32,690 nt of DNA from Planctomycetota bacterium (GTDB lineage Bacteria > Planctomycetota > Phycisphaerae > UBA1845 > CAIVHJ01). The stretch covers positions 1 to 32,690 of the forward strand of contig JACZTW010000004.1 of the NCBI GenBank assembly GCA_022573485.1. Direction: 5' to 3'. The notes beneath the pieces are model-generated. The model did no database searches, was not told the DNA's origin, and saw only the letters and a program-made list of their open reading frames with translations. Below, piece by piece: positions 7,466-15,331 of the stretch. Both the position numbers and the translations under genes were made by a program. Positions within the stretch are counted from its first letter, which is position 1; each line of letters begins with the position of its first letter.

Positions 7466-7649
7466 TTCCGACAGAGCCCGCATGTCTCACTCGCGGTACC
7501 AGCCGGATTAGCGGAAGATCGTTCGGTTATGTTGCTGGGTGCGGAAGCACGAATTCGAGGTTGATCCCGTTGTGGCCGACCCGAGGGTAACCTGCCGATA
7601 GAACAAACATACACAAAAGCCAAGACACCAGAGCAAGCGATCCCAAATC

Positions 7650-7865
7650 GTGGCCAAGAATCACGCAACAAAAGAGCCGCTGCACCAGCATGACGAACAG
7701 GCGCTGCCTGCGGATGACCAGCGCACCCGCAAAATCATGCAACTCCGGCGGGCCATTCAGGCGGGCACTTACGACGAGGAAGAGAGCCTCAAGCACTTGC
7801 TTGGAAACCTGGGCGGACAGGCCTCGGACGAGCGGGAAACCGAGCCGGATCCCGAGCGGCCGTAG
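7650..7865 (+). CDS. Small FlgM-like (anti-sigma-28 type) protein, tentative
   Basis: A 71-residue hydrophilic protein starting at GTG 7650 without a clear ribosome-binding site. The central part, RTRKIMQLRRAIQAGTYD followed by EEESLKHLLGNLG, fits the FlgM/anti-sigma-28 signature of a helix ending in an I-x-x-G-x-Y turn and a second helix ending in Leu-Leu. FlgM proteins hold flagellar sigma factor inactive until the hook is complete; no flagellar gene is near, so the partner is unknown. The similarity is short and the ends are acidic low complexity, so this could be an unrelated helical protein or a chance ORF. Element A begins 28 bases after the stop. Confidence 0.5.
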   Translation: MAKNHATKEPLHQHDEQALPADDQRTRKIMQLRRAIQAGTYDEEESLKHLLGNLGGQASDERETEPDPERP

Positions 7866-7893
7866 GACTGCGATCGCACGATCCCCATCGAAC

Positions 7894-8000
7894 GCTCTGT
7901 CTGAAAACTCGGATTCTTTCAAGAAGCCGCGGGTTTCAACCCGCGCGAGGCCTCGCACAGACTAAAGTCTGCGGCTCCCGGGATGTCTCCAGATAGAGCC
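7894..8000. mobile_element. Element A, copy 2: 107 bp
   Basis: The left end CTCTGTCTGAAAACTCGGAT continues to a core of AGCCGCGGGTTTCAACCCGC, GCGAGGCCTCGC and AGACTAAAGTCTGCGGCT. The degenerate right end (GTCTCCAGATAGAGCCTA) is the inverse of the element A terminus. It matches the reverse complement of copy 1 nearly base for base in its first 70 bp and lacks copy 1's extra internal palindrome. The right terminus abuts the RNase HI-like gene and provides its TAG stop (8000-8002 on the minus strand). Confidence 0.85.
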
Positions 8001-8767
8001 TATTCCTTCATGTCAAGCGAGAGCCGAAACTCAGCCCCGCATCGCGGGCACACCACGGTGATCGGTTCCGGCAGGATCCCGGACCAGTTTCGATCCCGAA
8101 GCGTATTCACAACTTCGATCACCTTGCCGGCCAAGGCGAGATTGAGACCCGGGGGGAGAACATCTTCGATCATGAATCGAAAGCCCCGCGTACAACTATT
8201 GGGACAGGACGCGCGGGTCGCCGTGGCCACGACCTCCATGACCACTCCGGTCCGTCGTTCGTCGCCGGCCGGGGAGCCGCGCCGCGCCCGAGCCCCAGGC
8301 TCGCGCTCTGGACTGAGTGCAGGCGGGGCGCCGATCAGCCGGACGTCGGTGACATCTTCCCCGGTATCCAGCGCCTGGTTCACCAACTCATCTGCACGGC
8401 GGTTTTGATCTCGCAGGACGTGGTGAATCTTCCACTGTGCGAGACCCAATAGTTGATGCTGCACGTCTTCAAAGAGCGGCTTGAGTCCGCCCGCTTTGAC
8501 TCGGTATTCGCCCATCAACTGTTTGACCATCAACTCGCTGTCACTGTAAATGGTCAGCGACTTGGCCCCAGCCTGCCGGGCGGCGCGCACGCCGATCAGC
8601 AAAGCGCTGTATTCCGCTTGGTTGTTGGTCAAGGTGCCGAGGAGGTAGCCGGCTTCCAGGAGAGACGCGCCACCCTCATCCCGCAGAACGACTCCGGCCG
8701 CAGCCGGGCCTGGATTGCCGCGGGCCCCTCCATCCACATAGAGCGTCAACTTGGAATCTTCAGCCAT
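8000..8767 (-). CDS. RNase HI-like protein with a Cys-bearing C-terminal extension
   Basis: Residues 1-137 form an RNase H fold of the RVT_3/RNase HI-like type, which cleaves RNA in RNA-DNA hybrids. All four acidic positions are visible: D12 in the DGGARGNPG motif, E52 in NNQAEY, D76 in YSDSE and D126 in NRRAD. The remaining 118 residues are unusual. After an Arg/Pro-rich linker comes a domain with C188-x3-C192, GFRFMIEDVLPPGLNLALAG and a C240-x2-C243 pair near the end. The four cysteines could bind zinc; I do not recognise the domain. ATG 8767 overlaps the TGA of the zinc-ribbon gene by 8 bp, so the two are translationally coupled. The TAG stop comes from the end of element A, so the last residues may have been redefined by insertion. 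Confidence 0.88.
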   Translation of the reverse strand: MAEDSKLTLYVDGGARGNPGPAAAGVVLRDEGGASLLEAGYLLGTLTNNQAEYSALLIGVRAARQAGAKSLTIYSDSELMVKQLMGEYRVKAGGLKPLFEDVQHQLLGLAQWKIHHVLRDQNRRADELVNQALDTGEDVTDVRLIGAPPALSPEREPGARARRGSPAGDERRTGVVMEVVATATRASCPNSCTRGFRFMIEDVLPPGLNLALAGKVIEVVNTLRDRNWSGILPEPITVVCPRCGAEFRLSLDMKE

Positions 8768-9485
8768 CGAGGAACAACACGCGGCCGCAACTGTTGCAAA
8801 GTTGGATATCGATCCCGGCTTGCAGTATGACGAACTGCTCGAGCGTCACGCCCATATTGCAGCCGTCACACATGAACTCCTGGCGCTTGGGATGCGGCTG
8901 AACCACTTGCGCCAGAGCCTCCCCGTCGTGGCGTTCGGCCACGCGCTCAAAAATCGACAGCGTCGAACTGGGTACGGCCGAAGCCGCTTCCGCTCGCTCC
9001 CGCCCCAGGGCCTCCACTTCGGCCTGCGAATCTTGCTCAAACGCGTCCGCGGCCTTATGGGCGTTCGCCAGGGCCTGTTTCTCATCCTCGATCTTTGAAT
9101 GAATGACTTGTTCCTCGGCGCGCAGCTCCTCAAGTCGGTTCATGCCCTCGAGGATCTGATCCTCGAGCTTGCTGTTGTCGGCCTTGCCGGTGTTGATCTC
9201 GGTCAGAAGGGCCGCGTATTCTTTGTTGGTCTTGGATTTGTTGAGGGCCTCACGCAGTTGAGTGGTTCGGTCCTCGTGGGTCTTGACTTCCAGCTCCAGT
9301 TGATCCACAGCGGACTGCCGCTGCATAATGACCTCGTGCTTGGCGGCCAGCTCGGCCTCGTGAGCGGCCTGCCGCTGTTCATGCGATCGGACCGAGCGCT
9401 TCTTCCTCTCAATCTTCGAGCGCAGGGCCGTCAGTTTCAGGGTCACTTGCTGGAGCACTTGCAGCGCATCGAGCGTTGCACTCAT
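8760..9485 (-). CDS. Coiled-coil protein with C-terminal C4 zinc ribbon
   Basis: A 241-residue protein of the C4-type zinc-ribbon family (CT398/HP0958-like), with a long antiparallel coiled coil (about residues 5-175, many Glu, Lys, Arg and Gln heptads) and a terminal ribbon with CDGC and CNSC pairs. Family members have been linked to RNA or flagellar processes (HP0958), but the general role is unclear. The start MSATLDAL (ATG 9485) is preceded by GAGAG at six bases; an ATG six bases upstream is possible. The stop overlaps the start of the RNase HI-like gene by 8 bp, pointing to joint production and perhaps a shared nucleic-acid task. Confidence 0.9.
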   Translation of the reverse strand: MSATLDALQVLQQVTLKLTALRSKIERKKRSVRSHEQRQAAHEAELAAKHEVIMQRQSAVDQLELEVKTHEDRTTQLREALNKSKTNKEYAALLTEINTGKADNSKLEDQILEGMNRLEELRAEEQVIHSKIEDEKQALANAHKAADAFEQDSQAEVEALGRERAEAASAVPSSTLSIFERVAERHDGEALAQVVQPHPKRQEFMCDGCNMGVTLEQFVILQAGIDIQLCNSCGRVLFLDG

Positions 9486-9612
9486 AGACATCTCTCGCTT
9501 TTCCAAAGCACGGGGAACCGAACCTGTGCGACATTCCAAACCGCCTATTATGATGTGTCCGGACGGGATGTGCAAGTGCCCGGCCGGGGCTCGATGGACG
9601 CGAGGGCCGGCG

Positions 9613-11109
9613 CTAGATCGGATGCCGGATCAGGATTCCCAGCGTACGGAAAATGATCACCAGGTCGAGTTCGAGCGACATTTGTTTGATGTAGTACAGA
9701 TCCAGGTGGAGCTTCCGCCGGGCGTCCTCGACGCTACAGCCGTAGCGGTAGTTAATCTGTGCCCAACCGGTCAGACCGGGCTTGACCAGATGCCTTTCAT
9801 CGTAGTAGGGGATCTCGGTAATCAGCTCCTGAACGAACTCCGGTCGCTCCGGCCTCGGGCCGACGATCGACATGTCGCCGAGGAAAATGTTCCACAATTG
9901 GGGCAGCTCATCAAGATGTGTGCGTCGCAGAAAGCGGCCGACCCCCGTCACGCGCGGATCGCCCGGCGTGGACCACACGTGACCATCGGCTTCTGCGTCC
10001 GGGCGCATGGTCCGGAACTTGATCAGCCGGAAAACGCGGTTATGGCGCCCGACACGCTCCTGCGAATAGAACACGGGGCCTCTTCCGGACAACTTGACCG
10101 CCAAAGCGATCAACGGCCACAGCGGCAGCGTGATCAAGAGGGTGAAGGCTGCGAAGCTGAAGTCGAACACGCGCTTGATCGTGGCCCGGCCGGCGCGATG
10201 GCCTTCCAGATCAGCGAACAAGAACCAATCCGCTGAAATGTAATCCACCGGTACTTCGCCGAGCACGCGCTCATGAAATGTCTGTTGGTTGGTCACGCGA
10301 CATCCCAACCGCAGACAACACATAATGAGCTGAGAAAGCTCGGTGTCTGATGATTCCTCCGCTCCGATGACCACTTCCTGCACGTCCTCGGCCAGACAGA
10401 CGGCTTGAACGTCCTCGACGACGCCCAGGCACGGAAGGTCGGTCGCGCCGGGCGGATTGGATTCGGACTCAGGCCCGGCGAGATACCCGAGCAGCACGTA
10501 ATTGCGGCCCGCCTCAGATTCGGCTACGGCTTCGGAGACCCGCCGAATGGAATCGCCGCAACCCACGAAGAGAATCCGGCTCTTGAGGTTACGGAGCGAG
10601 CGGCAGGCCAACAACCGCAGTCCACCCGAAATGGCAATGAACGTGAGCGGGCTGATGATGGCGATCCGGCGGCTATAGATCTCATACATCAAGGTATGCA
10701 GCACGACGTAGGCGATCGCCGTGGCCAGGCCAATGGTGAGCAACGAACGCACCGCGATGCGGGAGCGATGACGCAGAGTTTCGGTCTCGTACAGCCCGAC
10801 CGCCAGCCCCGCTGCGATGTACGCGACGGCGACGACGGCGTTGGCCAGCGTCATGTCCGCAACCCACGTACTCGTTGGGAACTGGAGCCGGAAGAATTGA
10901 TAGCCAATATAGTTGCCGAGGCACACGGAGGCAGCGTCAGCCACCGCCCACACTGATTTAGGTACGTGCATCAAGCTCCGCGCCAGAATCTCCGATCGAC
11001 TTCGGTGCCTCTCGAAAGAGGGCACGGAGCGATTTTTCGGGGCGGGCTCCTTCGGAGTGCCCGTCGATGGGCGGGCCGCTGACTTTAACGTGTTGGTGTT
11101 TGCGGACAT
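9613..11109 (-). CDS. Undecaprenyl-phosphate sugar-1-phosphate transferase (WcaJ/WbaP-type)
   Basis: Initiating enzyme of exopolysaccharide or O-antigen assembly, transferring a sugar-1-phosphate from a nucleotide sugar to the polyprenyl-phosphate carrier in the inner membrane. The 498 residues show four N-terminal membrane segments (about 52-75, 85-105, 120-142, 146-166), a Rossmann-like middle domain starting with ILFVGCGDS (about 179-187), and a membrane re-entrant segment at about 313-340. The bacterial sugar-transferase domain carries KFRTM (364-368), LDELPQLWN (399-407), GPRPER (417-422) and GLTGWAQINY (445-454). Sugar specificity (glucose, galactose or another) cannot be read from the sequence. 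It is first in a minus-strand run with the zinc-ribbon and RNase HI-like genes 127 bp downstream, though functional linkage is doubtful. Confidence 0.95.
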   Translation of the reverse strand: MSANTNTLKSAARPSTGTPKEPAPKNRSVPSFERHRSRSEILARSLMHVPKSVWAVADAASVCLGNYIGYQFFRLQFPTSTWVADMTLANAVVAVAYIAAGLAVGLYETETLRHRSRIAVRSLLTIGLATAIAYVVLHTLMYEIYSRRIAIISPLTFIAISGGLRLLACRSLRNLKSRILFVGCGDSIRRVSEAVAESEAGRNYVLLGYLAGPESESNPPGATDLPCLGVVEDVQAVCLAEDVQEVVIGAEESSDTELSQLIMCCLRLGCRVTNQQTFHERVLGEVPVDYISADWFLFADLEGHRAGRATIKRVFDFSFAAFTLLITLPLWPLIALAVKLSGRGPVFYSQERVGRHNRVFRLIKFRTMRPDAEADGHVWSTPGDPRVTGVGRFLRRTHLDELPQLWNIFLGDMSIVGPRPERPEFVQELITEIPYYDERHLVKPGLTGWAQINYRYGCSVEDARRKLHLDLYYIKQMSLELDLVIIFRTLGILIRHPI

Positions 11110-11414
11110 AGTAAACTCGCAGCCCGCCGCCGGCGAGCTCCGGGCTTAACATCGGAACAAGCCGAGTCCCACCTGAGATACGTGGACGCGGACCGCCGGT
11201 GTTCCGATGTGACTTCCACAGGAGCGACCGGCGAGCGAAAGACCGTCGAGCTGGGGCCGGCGTACCGCCGATTATCGGAACCCGACGGTCCGCCGATATC
11301 TCGATCGGGCCGGCCCGCTTGCCGATGATTATTTTGAGCTTTTTCAACCGGCGACCGGCAGACGTGCGGCGACCGGCAGGCCACGCTGCGGCACACGGAA
11401 GGGCGTGAAGGATC
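11110..11414. other. Divergent intergenic region with inverted and direct repeats
   Basis: These 305 bp separate the divergent sugar transferase and lipoprotein genes and should hold both promoters, but no clear sigma-70 pair is visible. A 10-bp perfect inverted repeat (ACATCGGAAC at 11149-11158, GTTCCGATGT at 11201-11210, 42 bp between) lies on the sugar-transferase side. A direct repeat GGCGACCGGCAG occurs at 11350-11361 and 11368-11379 near the lipoprotein gene. Either could be an operator; neither is proven. Confidence 0.45.
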
Positions 11415-12185
11415 ATGGCTTTCGGATCGAGTATCACGATGAAAACCGCGCTTGCCTCGGCTTGCACGCTCCTGTTCGTGTCCGGCTGCACCTGGGGGCT
11501 GAAGCATCCCAACCAGCGCGTCGAGAGCGCGCTGAAGTTGTCCGACATCACAAACGAAATTCCGCGCGTCGGGGCGGACATTCAGCATTTCGAGATGGCG
11601 CCCACCGTCGGCCGGTTCCCCGCCGGCATTGCCATCGTCCGGGTGGCCAAGATCCTCGATGAGGAAAATGCGATTGAACGCCTGCGGATTTACCCATTCA
11701 AGGGATACGAGATACCCTACTGGGTGGAGCTGTTCGATGGCACGCCGGAAGTGCGCTCCCTGTATCCCATCCACGAGAAAAGCGTCCGCGACGTCTACGT
11801 GACGTTGCCGGAGTTGAAAAGCGCGGCCCACGTGTTGAATGCGGGACTCCTGCTCGCTTATGGCTACGACAATACCTCGGCGAATTATACCTGCCGCGTA
11901 TTCGGGTTGGTCTACGAGATTCCATCCGGCAAATTGATCTCCGCGATCCAGCATCGCGCAACGTTTGTCGAGGCCCGCGCCGAGGCAGAGAAGTTGCCCT
12001 CACGGTCCAGGCCGGTCACTGTCAAGGACTGGAAATTCTACGTGGACCACGTGGCTTTTCGGAAATTCGAGAAGAACTTCAAGAAATGCGTCTGGGACTT
12101 GATCGACATTGATCGGGCGCCGGAAGACTTGAAGCGCAATCCATTCGAGGATGCTAAGCCTCCGTTTCCACGTACTTGGCAGTAA
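11415..12185 (+). CDS. Uncharacterised lipoprotein in the glycan cluster
   Basis: A 256-residue protein from ATG 11415, with GAAGG just upstream. The N-terminus MKTALASACTLLFVSGC (from Met9) is a good lipoprotein signal peptide with Cys25 as the lipidation site. The mature domain begins with NQRVESALKLSDITNEIPRV and has mixed alpha/beta character, an IAIVRVAKI strand and a C-terminal helical part ending in a Pro-rich tail. I recognise no family. Its position 32 bp before the double-VanZ gene suggests co-transcription and an envelope role; location in the periplasm or at the outer membrane is inferred from the signal. Confidence 0.8.
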   Translation: MAFGSSITMKTALASACTLLFVSGCTWGLKHPNQRVESALKLSDITNEIPRVGADIQHFEMAPTVGRFPAGIAIVRVAKILDEENAIERLRIYPFKGYEIPYWVELFDGTPEVRSLYPIHEKSVRDVYVTLPELKSAAHVLNAGLLLAYGYDNTSANYTCRVFGLVYEIPSGKLISAIQHRATFVEARAEAEKLPSRSRPVTVKDWKFYVDHVAFRKFEKNFKKCVWDLIDIDRAPEDLKRNPFEDAKPPFPRTWQ

Positions 12186-12217
12186 GGTCAAAGGAGCGGA
12201 GACGGCGGATCTTAGCG

Positions 12218-13657
12218 ATGGGCAGGAGACACAGAAGCAGTTCTCGCCGGCGAATTTCGTCGGAACCCCTCATTAACTTCGTGCATCAGCGTCTCGAAGT
12301 CGTGCTGGCGATCGCCACGGTGCTGTTCATCTTCTACACCACGCTTCTCCCGACGGCCATCGACGCAGGTAAATCAGAGCACGGCGTTTCGCTTTCTGCT
12401 GTTACTTCAAGACAAGATCTGGCGCAGAACATCGCGCTGTATCTCCCGCTCGGATTTTTCCTGGCTCTGGCCTGCCGGCGCAGCCGCATGAAATGGTGGA
12501 CCGTGGCCCTGATCACGTTGATCAGCGCCGCAGCGTTGTCGGGCACGGCGGAATTCGTCCAGCAGTTTCTGCCGGCAAGGGTCTCATCGCTTGCAGACGT
12601 GCTGTGCAACATTCTCGGTGCCGCGGTCGGAGGATTGTGCGCCTATGTGTTTCGCGTGGGTTCGAGGTCTTTTCGGTCGAAAATGCGCGATGCACTGTCG
12701 CATCATCCTATGTTCATGACCTATATCTTGGCGGGCACGATTTATGTGGTGCTCTGGTTCGTGCCTTTTCGGCTGGATCTGACGCCACGCACCCATGACA
12801 CCCTTCTCAATCCCGTACGGCTGGCCGCCTTTACGCCCACCAAGGCTTCAGAATTTGCGCCCCAGGGCCATACGGCGCGAGGGCAATATGATCACGCCAT
12901 CGACCTGGCGGTGGCCATTTCCGCATTCGTGCTGCTTGCGTTTCTGGCTTGCGGATCGTTGCAGGGCGAGTTTGGGTTCGGCGAGATTACGGCCGGCCTG
13001 GCCACGCTGTGGATGATTTTCTTCTTGTCCGTTGCCATCGTGTTGGGCCGAATGTTCATTCACACTCTGGGGTTCCAGATCATCTTCATTCCGGCGGCTT
13101 TTCTAGGAGCGACAGTCGGAATCCTGGCCTCCTGGACTTCCTTGCGAACCCGCCTTCGCGCCTGGCCTCAGGTGGCGGCTTGGGCGTGGAGCGCCGTGTT
13201 GTTCTGCCTCGCAGTGATCGTTGCCCGCGAATTGAGTCCCTATGAATTCGACTTTGAGTCCGTCACGATTGCCGACGCGTTGGCTCGGATGACGTGGATT
13301 CCCTTCCGGCAGTATTTCGCCGACGCGCCCACCGCCGGCGCCGTAGGCGACATCCTGGCCAAGTTCGGCCGTTTTTTGGTCTTCGGGATTCTGATTTCAG
13401 TGGCCCTGAAATCAGGAAGCGTTCGGCCGTTCCGGAGCCGCTTGCGGCGGTGCTGCTGGATCAGTTTTCTCTTGGCGATGATGATCGAGTTCGTCCAGAC
13501 GGGATGCCCAGGGCGCTATTCCGACATCACGCACGTCTTGCTCGCCGTGGGAGGCGCGCTTGCCGGTGCGATCGCGCTCGAGTGGTGGTCCGACTTAATC
13601 AAGGCCTCGCGTCCGCAGAGGGACGATCGCGCCACGTCTTTGAGCCTGACCCTTTAG
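12218..13657 (+). CDS. Polytopic membrane protein with two VanZ-like modules
   Basis: A 479-residue integral membrane protein. Two VanZ-like modules are visible. The first has NIALYLPLGFFLALA, then GTAEFVQQFLPARVSSLADV and a Gly/Ala-rich helix. The second, near the C-terminus, has FGRFLVFGILISVAL, then MMIEFVQTGCPGRYSDITHV and a Gly/Ala-rich helix. Between them lie about four further membrane segments. VanZ-family proteins occur in teicoplanin resistance and in exosortase/EPS-associated loci; their biochemical role is not settled. ATG 12218 is preferred; a TTG at 12176 would place the start inside the upstream gene. It is separated from the convergent adenylate-forming gene by element B copy 2. 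Confidence 0.85.
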   Translation: MGRRHRSSSRRRISSEPLINFVHQRLEVVLAIATVLFIFYTTLLPTAIDAGKSEHGVSLSAVTSRQDLAQNIALYLPLGFFLALACRRSRMKWWTVALITLISAAALSGTAEFVQQFLPARVSSLADVLCNILGAAVGGLCAYVFRVGSRSFRSKMRDALSHHPMFMTYILAGTIYVVLWFVPFRLDLTPRTHDTLLNPVRLAAFTPTKASEFAPQGHTARGQYDHAIDLAVAISAFVLLAFLACGSLQGEFGFGEITAGLATLWMIFFLSVAIVLGRMFIHTLGFQIIFIPAAFLGATVGILASWTSLRTRLRAWPQVAAWAWSAVLFCLAVIVARELSPYEFDFESVTIADALARMTWIPFRQYFADAPTAGAVGDILAKFGRFLVFGILISVALKSGSVRPFRSRLRRCCWISFLLAMMIEFVQTGCPGRYSDITHVLLAVGGALAGAIALEWWSDLIKASRPQRDDRATSLSLTL

Positions 13658-13714
13658 AACCTGTATGAGAAGGTGGTTGTGTCATCAGAGGCGCTTCTGA
13701 CACGCGCACTTTAG

Positions 13715-13898
13715 CCCGGATATTTTACCGCACAGCACGCAGAGGCCACCAAGACGTAACAAAAAAAGGACTTAGCAAAGCCGGCGCAACACGGGCAAGT
13801 GATACACACTGTCCAAGCAACACGCGCTCGAATTTGGCCGCAACTTCTGGACAACAATACTCTGCGTTCTCCGCGGTCTCTGCGGTAAAATATCCGGG
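13715..13898 (-). mobile_element. Element B, copy 2: 184 bp
   Basis: The ends CCCGGATATTTTACCGCA (from 13715) and TGCGGTAAAATATCCGGG (to 13898) are an almost perfect inverted pair. In reverse orientation the interior matches copy 1: AGAAGTTGCG is found as its complement at 13839-13848, and TTGGACAGTGTG within 13805-13821. The 17-base spacing between these two blocks is identical to copy 1. It lies in the convergent gap between the double-VanZ and adenylate-forming genes. Confidence 0.8.
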
Positions 13899-13939
13899 TT
13901 CAGGGTCGTCGCCGCGGCGGACCATGGCATACGAGCGGT

Positions 13940-13959
13940 CCGTGGCCTGAAGGCCACGG
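13940..13959 (-). terminator. Short hairpin just after the adenylate-forming gene stop
   Basis: A 9-bp perfect stem (CCGTGGCCT at 13940-13948, AGGCCACGG at 13951-13959) with a 2-nt gap sits one base downstream of the TAA on the minus strand. No T-run follows, so it may be a factor-dependent end, an mRNA-stabilising hairpin or a REP-like palindrome rather than a classical terminator. Confidence 0.5.
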
Positions 13960-13960
13960 C

Positions 13961-15331
13961 TTACTGGGGGGTCGCCGATTCAGCAATCGCGTTGATGATA
14001 TAGCGGTATTTGCCGGACGCGTGAGGAGGAAGATCATCGACGCATTCGATGATCACTTGCGTCGCGTCGCCGATGCGGGCTTTTACGAAACAGCGCATTT
14101 GTCGCTCGCCCTCGGCGCGGCGGTAGTGGGAATTGGTCACGGCCAGAATCCGAACTCGATCGCGTGCCTCTTGAATGACTCGATAGTGAGTGAGGCCTTC
14201 GATTTCTTTGAGGTCTCTGCTGAGGCTGACGCCCGTCACTTGGGTGCCGTCGTTGGTCTCCAGGAACTCGAAGGATCGGCCCGTGGGGCGCCACATCATC
14301 GGCAGCGGGCGCCCGCAGGCACACGCTCCCGCCCGCAGCGCCGCGCGATCACCCGTATCATAGCGGATGAACGGCATGGCATAGGCGTCGAGGTTTGTGA
14401 CCACGACCCGGCCTTCCTCGTCGGAGGGCAGCACCTTGCCGTCATCGTCCAGAATCTCGACGATGATGTTCTCCGCCGTGATGTGGTAGGCTTCTTCGGG
14501 ACATTCGTGGGCGATCAAGCCGCCCTCGCGACATCCGTATTCCTCCGCCACCGAACACTCCAAATAGCGGATGATTTCCTCGCGCCACTGCGGCAACAGT
14601 TGCTCGCCGGTGGCGAAAGCAACCCGGCGAATCACGCCCTTGAGCTCGGGCCTGTGTTCATGCACGAATTGAGCGAAACGCCACAACGTGCTCGAATAGG
14701 AGTACAGCGCGTGAGGTTTGATGTACAGGAACTTGTCCGCGTAGCAGTGAAGCTGTTCGTCGGACAGTTCAAACGCGCGGAGTAGTTTTTCGTTGATCAG
14801 CCAATCACGGATCGCCCGCAGACGATCCTGGCGGTCGGTCTCGATCCGCGAACCCCACAGGTAAATCACTGGGTCGCCCGTGCAGACATCGAACCAGCGA
14901 TGCGCCCGGATCCGCGCCGCCAGGTCAGCCCCGCACCGCCTCCGTCCCACGCTGAAGATCAGCGGCGAACCCGTCGACCCGGACGTGCAGGACGACATCA
15001 ATTCACCGCGATGCGAATCGGCGATCATATCCTCGTGGCCATCTCGAATATCGTCCTTGAGCAACAACGGCAAATCGCTGAGATCGTCGATGCTTCTCAC
15101 ATCGGCCGGTCGGATGAACGCCCGTTCAAAGCGTTCCCGATAAAACGGCGTTTGCGAAGTCGCGTGCCGAATCAATTGACGCAGCTTCGTGTCTTGAAAC
15201 GCGCGGAGCTGGTCCGGGCTCCACCATTGGGATTGTTCCAATTCACGCCAGCGACGCAGCGATCCCAGTCCCCGCAGGCCATCTTGAGCCGGATAAAAAA
15301 CGTGCTTGGCCAACCATGAACGAATCATCAT
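13961..15331 (-). CDS. PaaK/CapK-like adenylate-forming enzyme
   Basis: Member of the phenylacetate-CoA-ligase-like branch of the ANL superfamily, often annotated CapK in capsule clusters; such enzymes activate a carboxylate as its adenylate. The 456 residues show the phosphate-binding loop SGSTGSP (117-123), EYGCREGG (264-271) at the adenine/aromatic motif, and YDTGD (324-328) with the ribose-binding aspartate. A C-x-C-G pair (C337, C339) is typical of this subgroup. The substrate is unknown; an acyl or amino-acid decoration of the glycan is plausible. ATG 15331 shares its A with the TGA of the upstream glycosyltransferase (TGATG), so translation is coupled. It is the last gene of the minus-strand operon. 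Confidence 0.9.
   Translation of the reverse strand: MMIRSWLAKHVFYPAQDGLRGLGSLRRWRELEQSQWWSPDQLRAFQDTKLRQLIRHATSQTPFYRERFERAFIRPADVRSIDDLSDLPLLLKDDIRDGHEDMIADSHRGELMSSCTSGSTGSPLIFSVGRRRCGADLAARIRAHRWFDVCTGDPVIYLWGSRIETDRQDRLRAIRDWLINEKLLRAFELSDEQLHCYADKFLYIKPHALYSYSSTLWRFAQFVHEHRPELKGVIRRVAFATGEQLLPQWREEIIRYLECSVAEEYGCREGGLIAHECPEEAYHITAENIIVEILDDDGKVLPSDEEGRVVVTNLDAYAMPFIRYDTGDRAALRAGACACGRPLPMMWRPTGRSFEFLETNDGTQVTGVSLSRDLKEIEGLTHYRVIQEARDRVRILAVTNSHYRRAEGERQMRCFVKARIGDATQVIIECVDDLPPHASGKYRYIINAIAESATPQ

Noticed and set aside
7237..7671. ORFs on both strands in 7171-7671
   Set aside because: They run through hairpins and repeat-C core, have no ribosome-binding sites and look like chance ORFs in GC-rich DNA.
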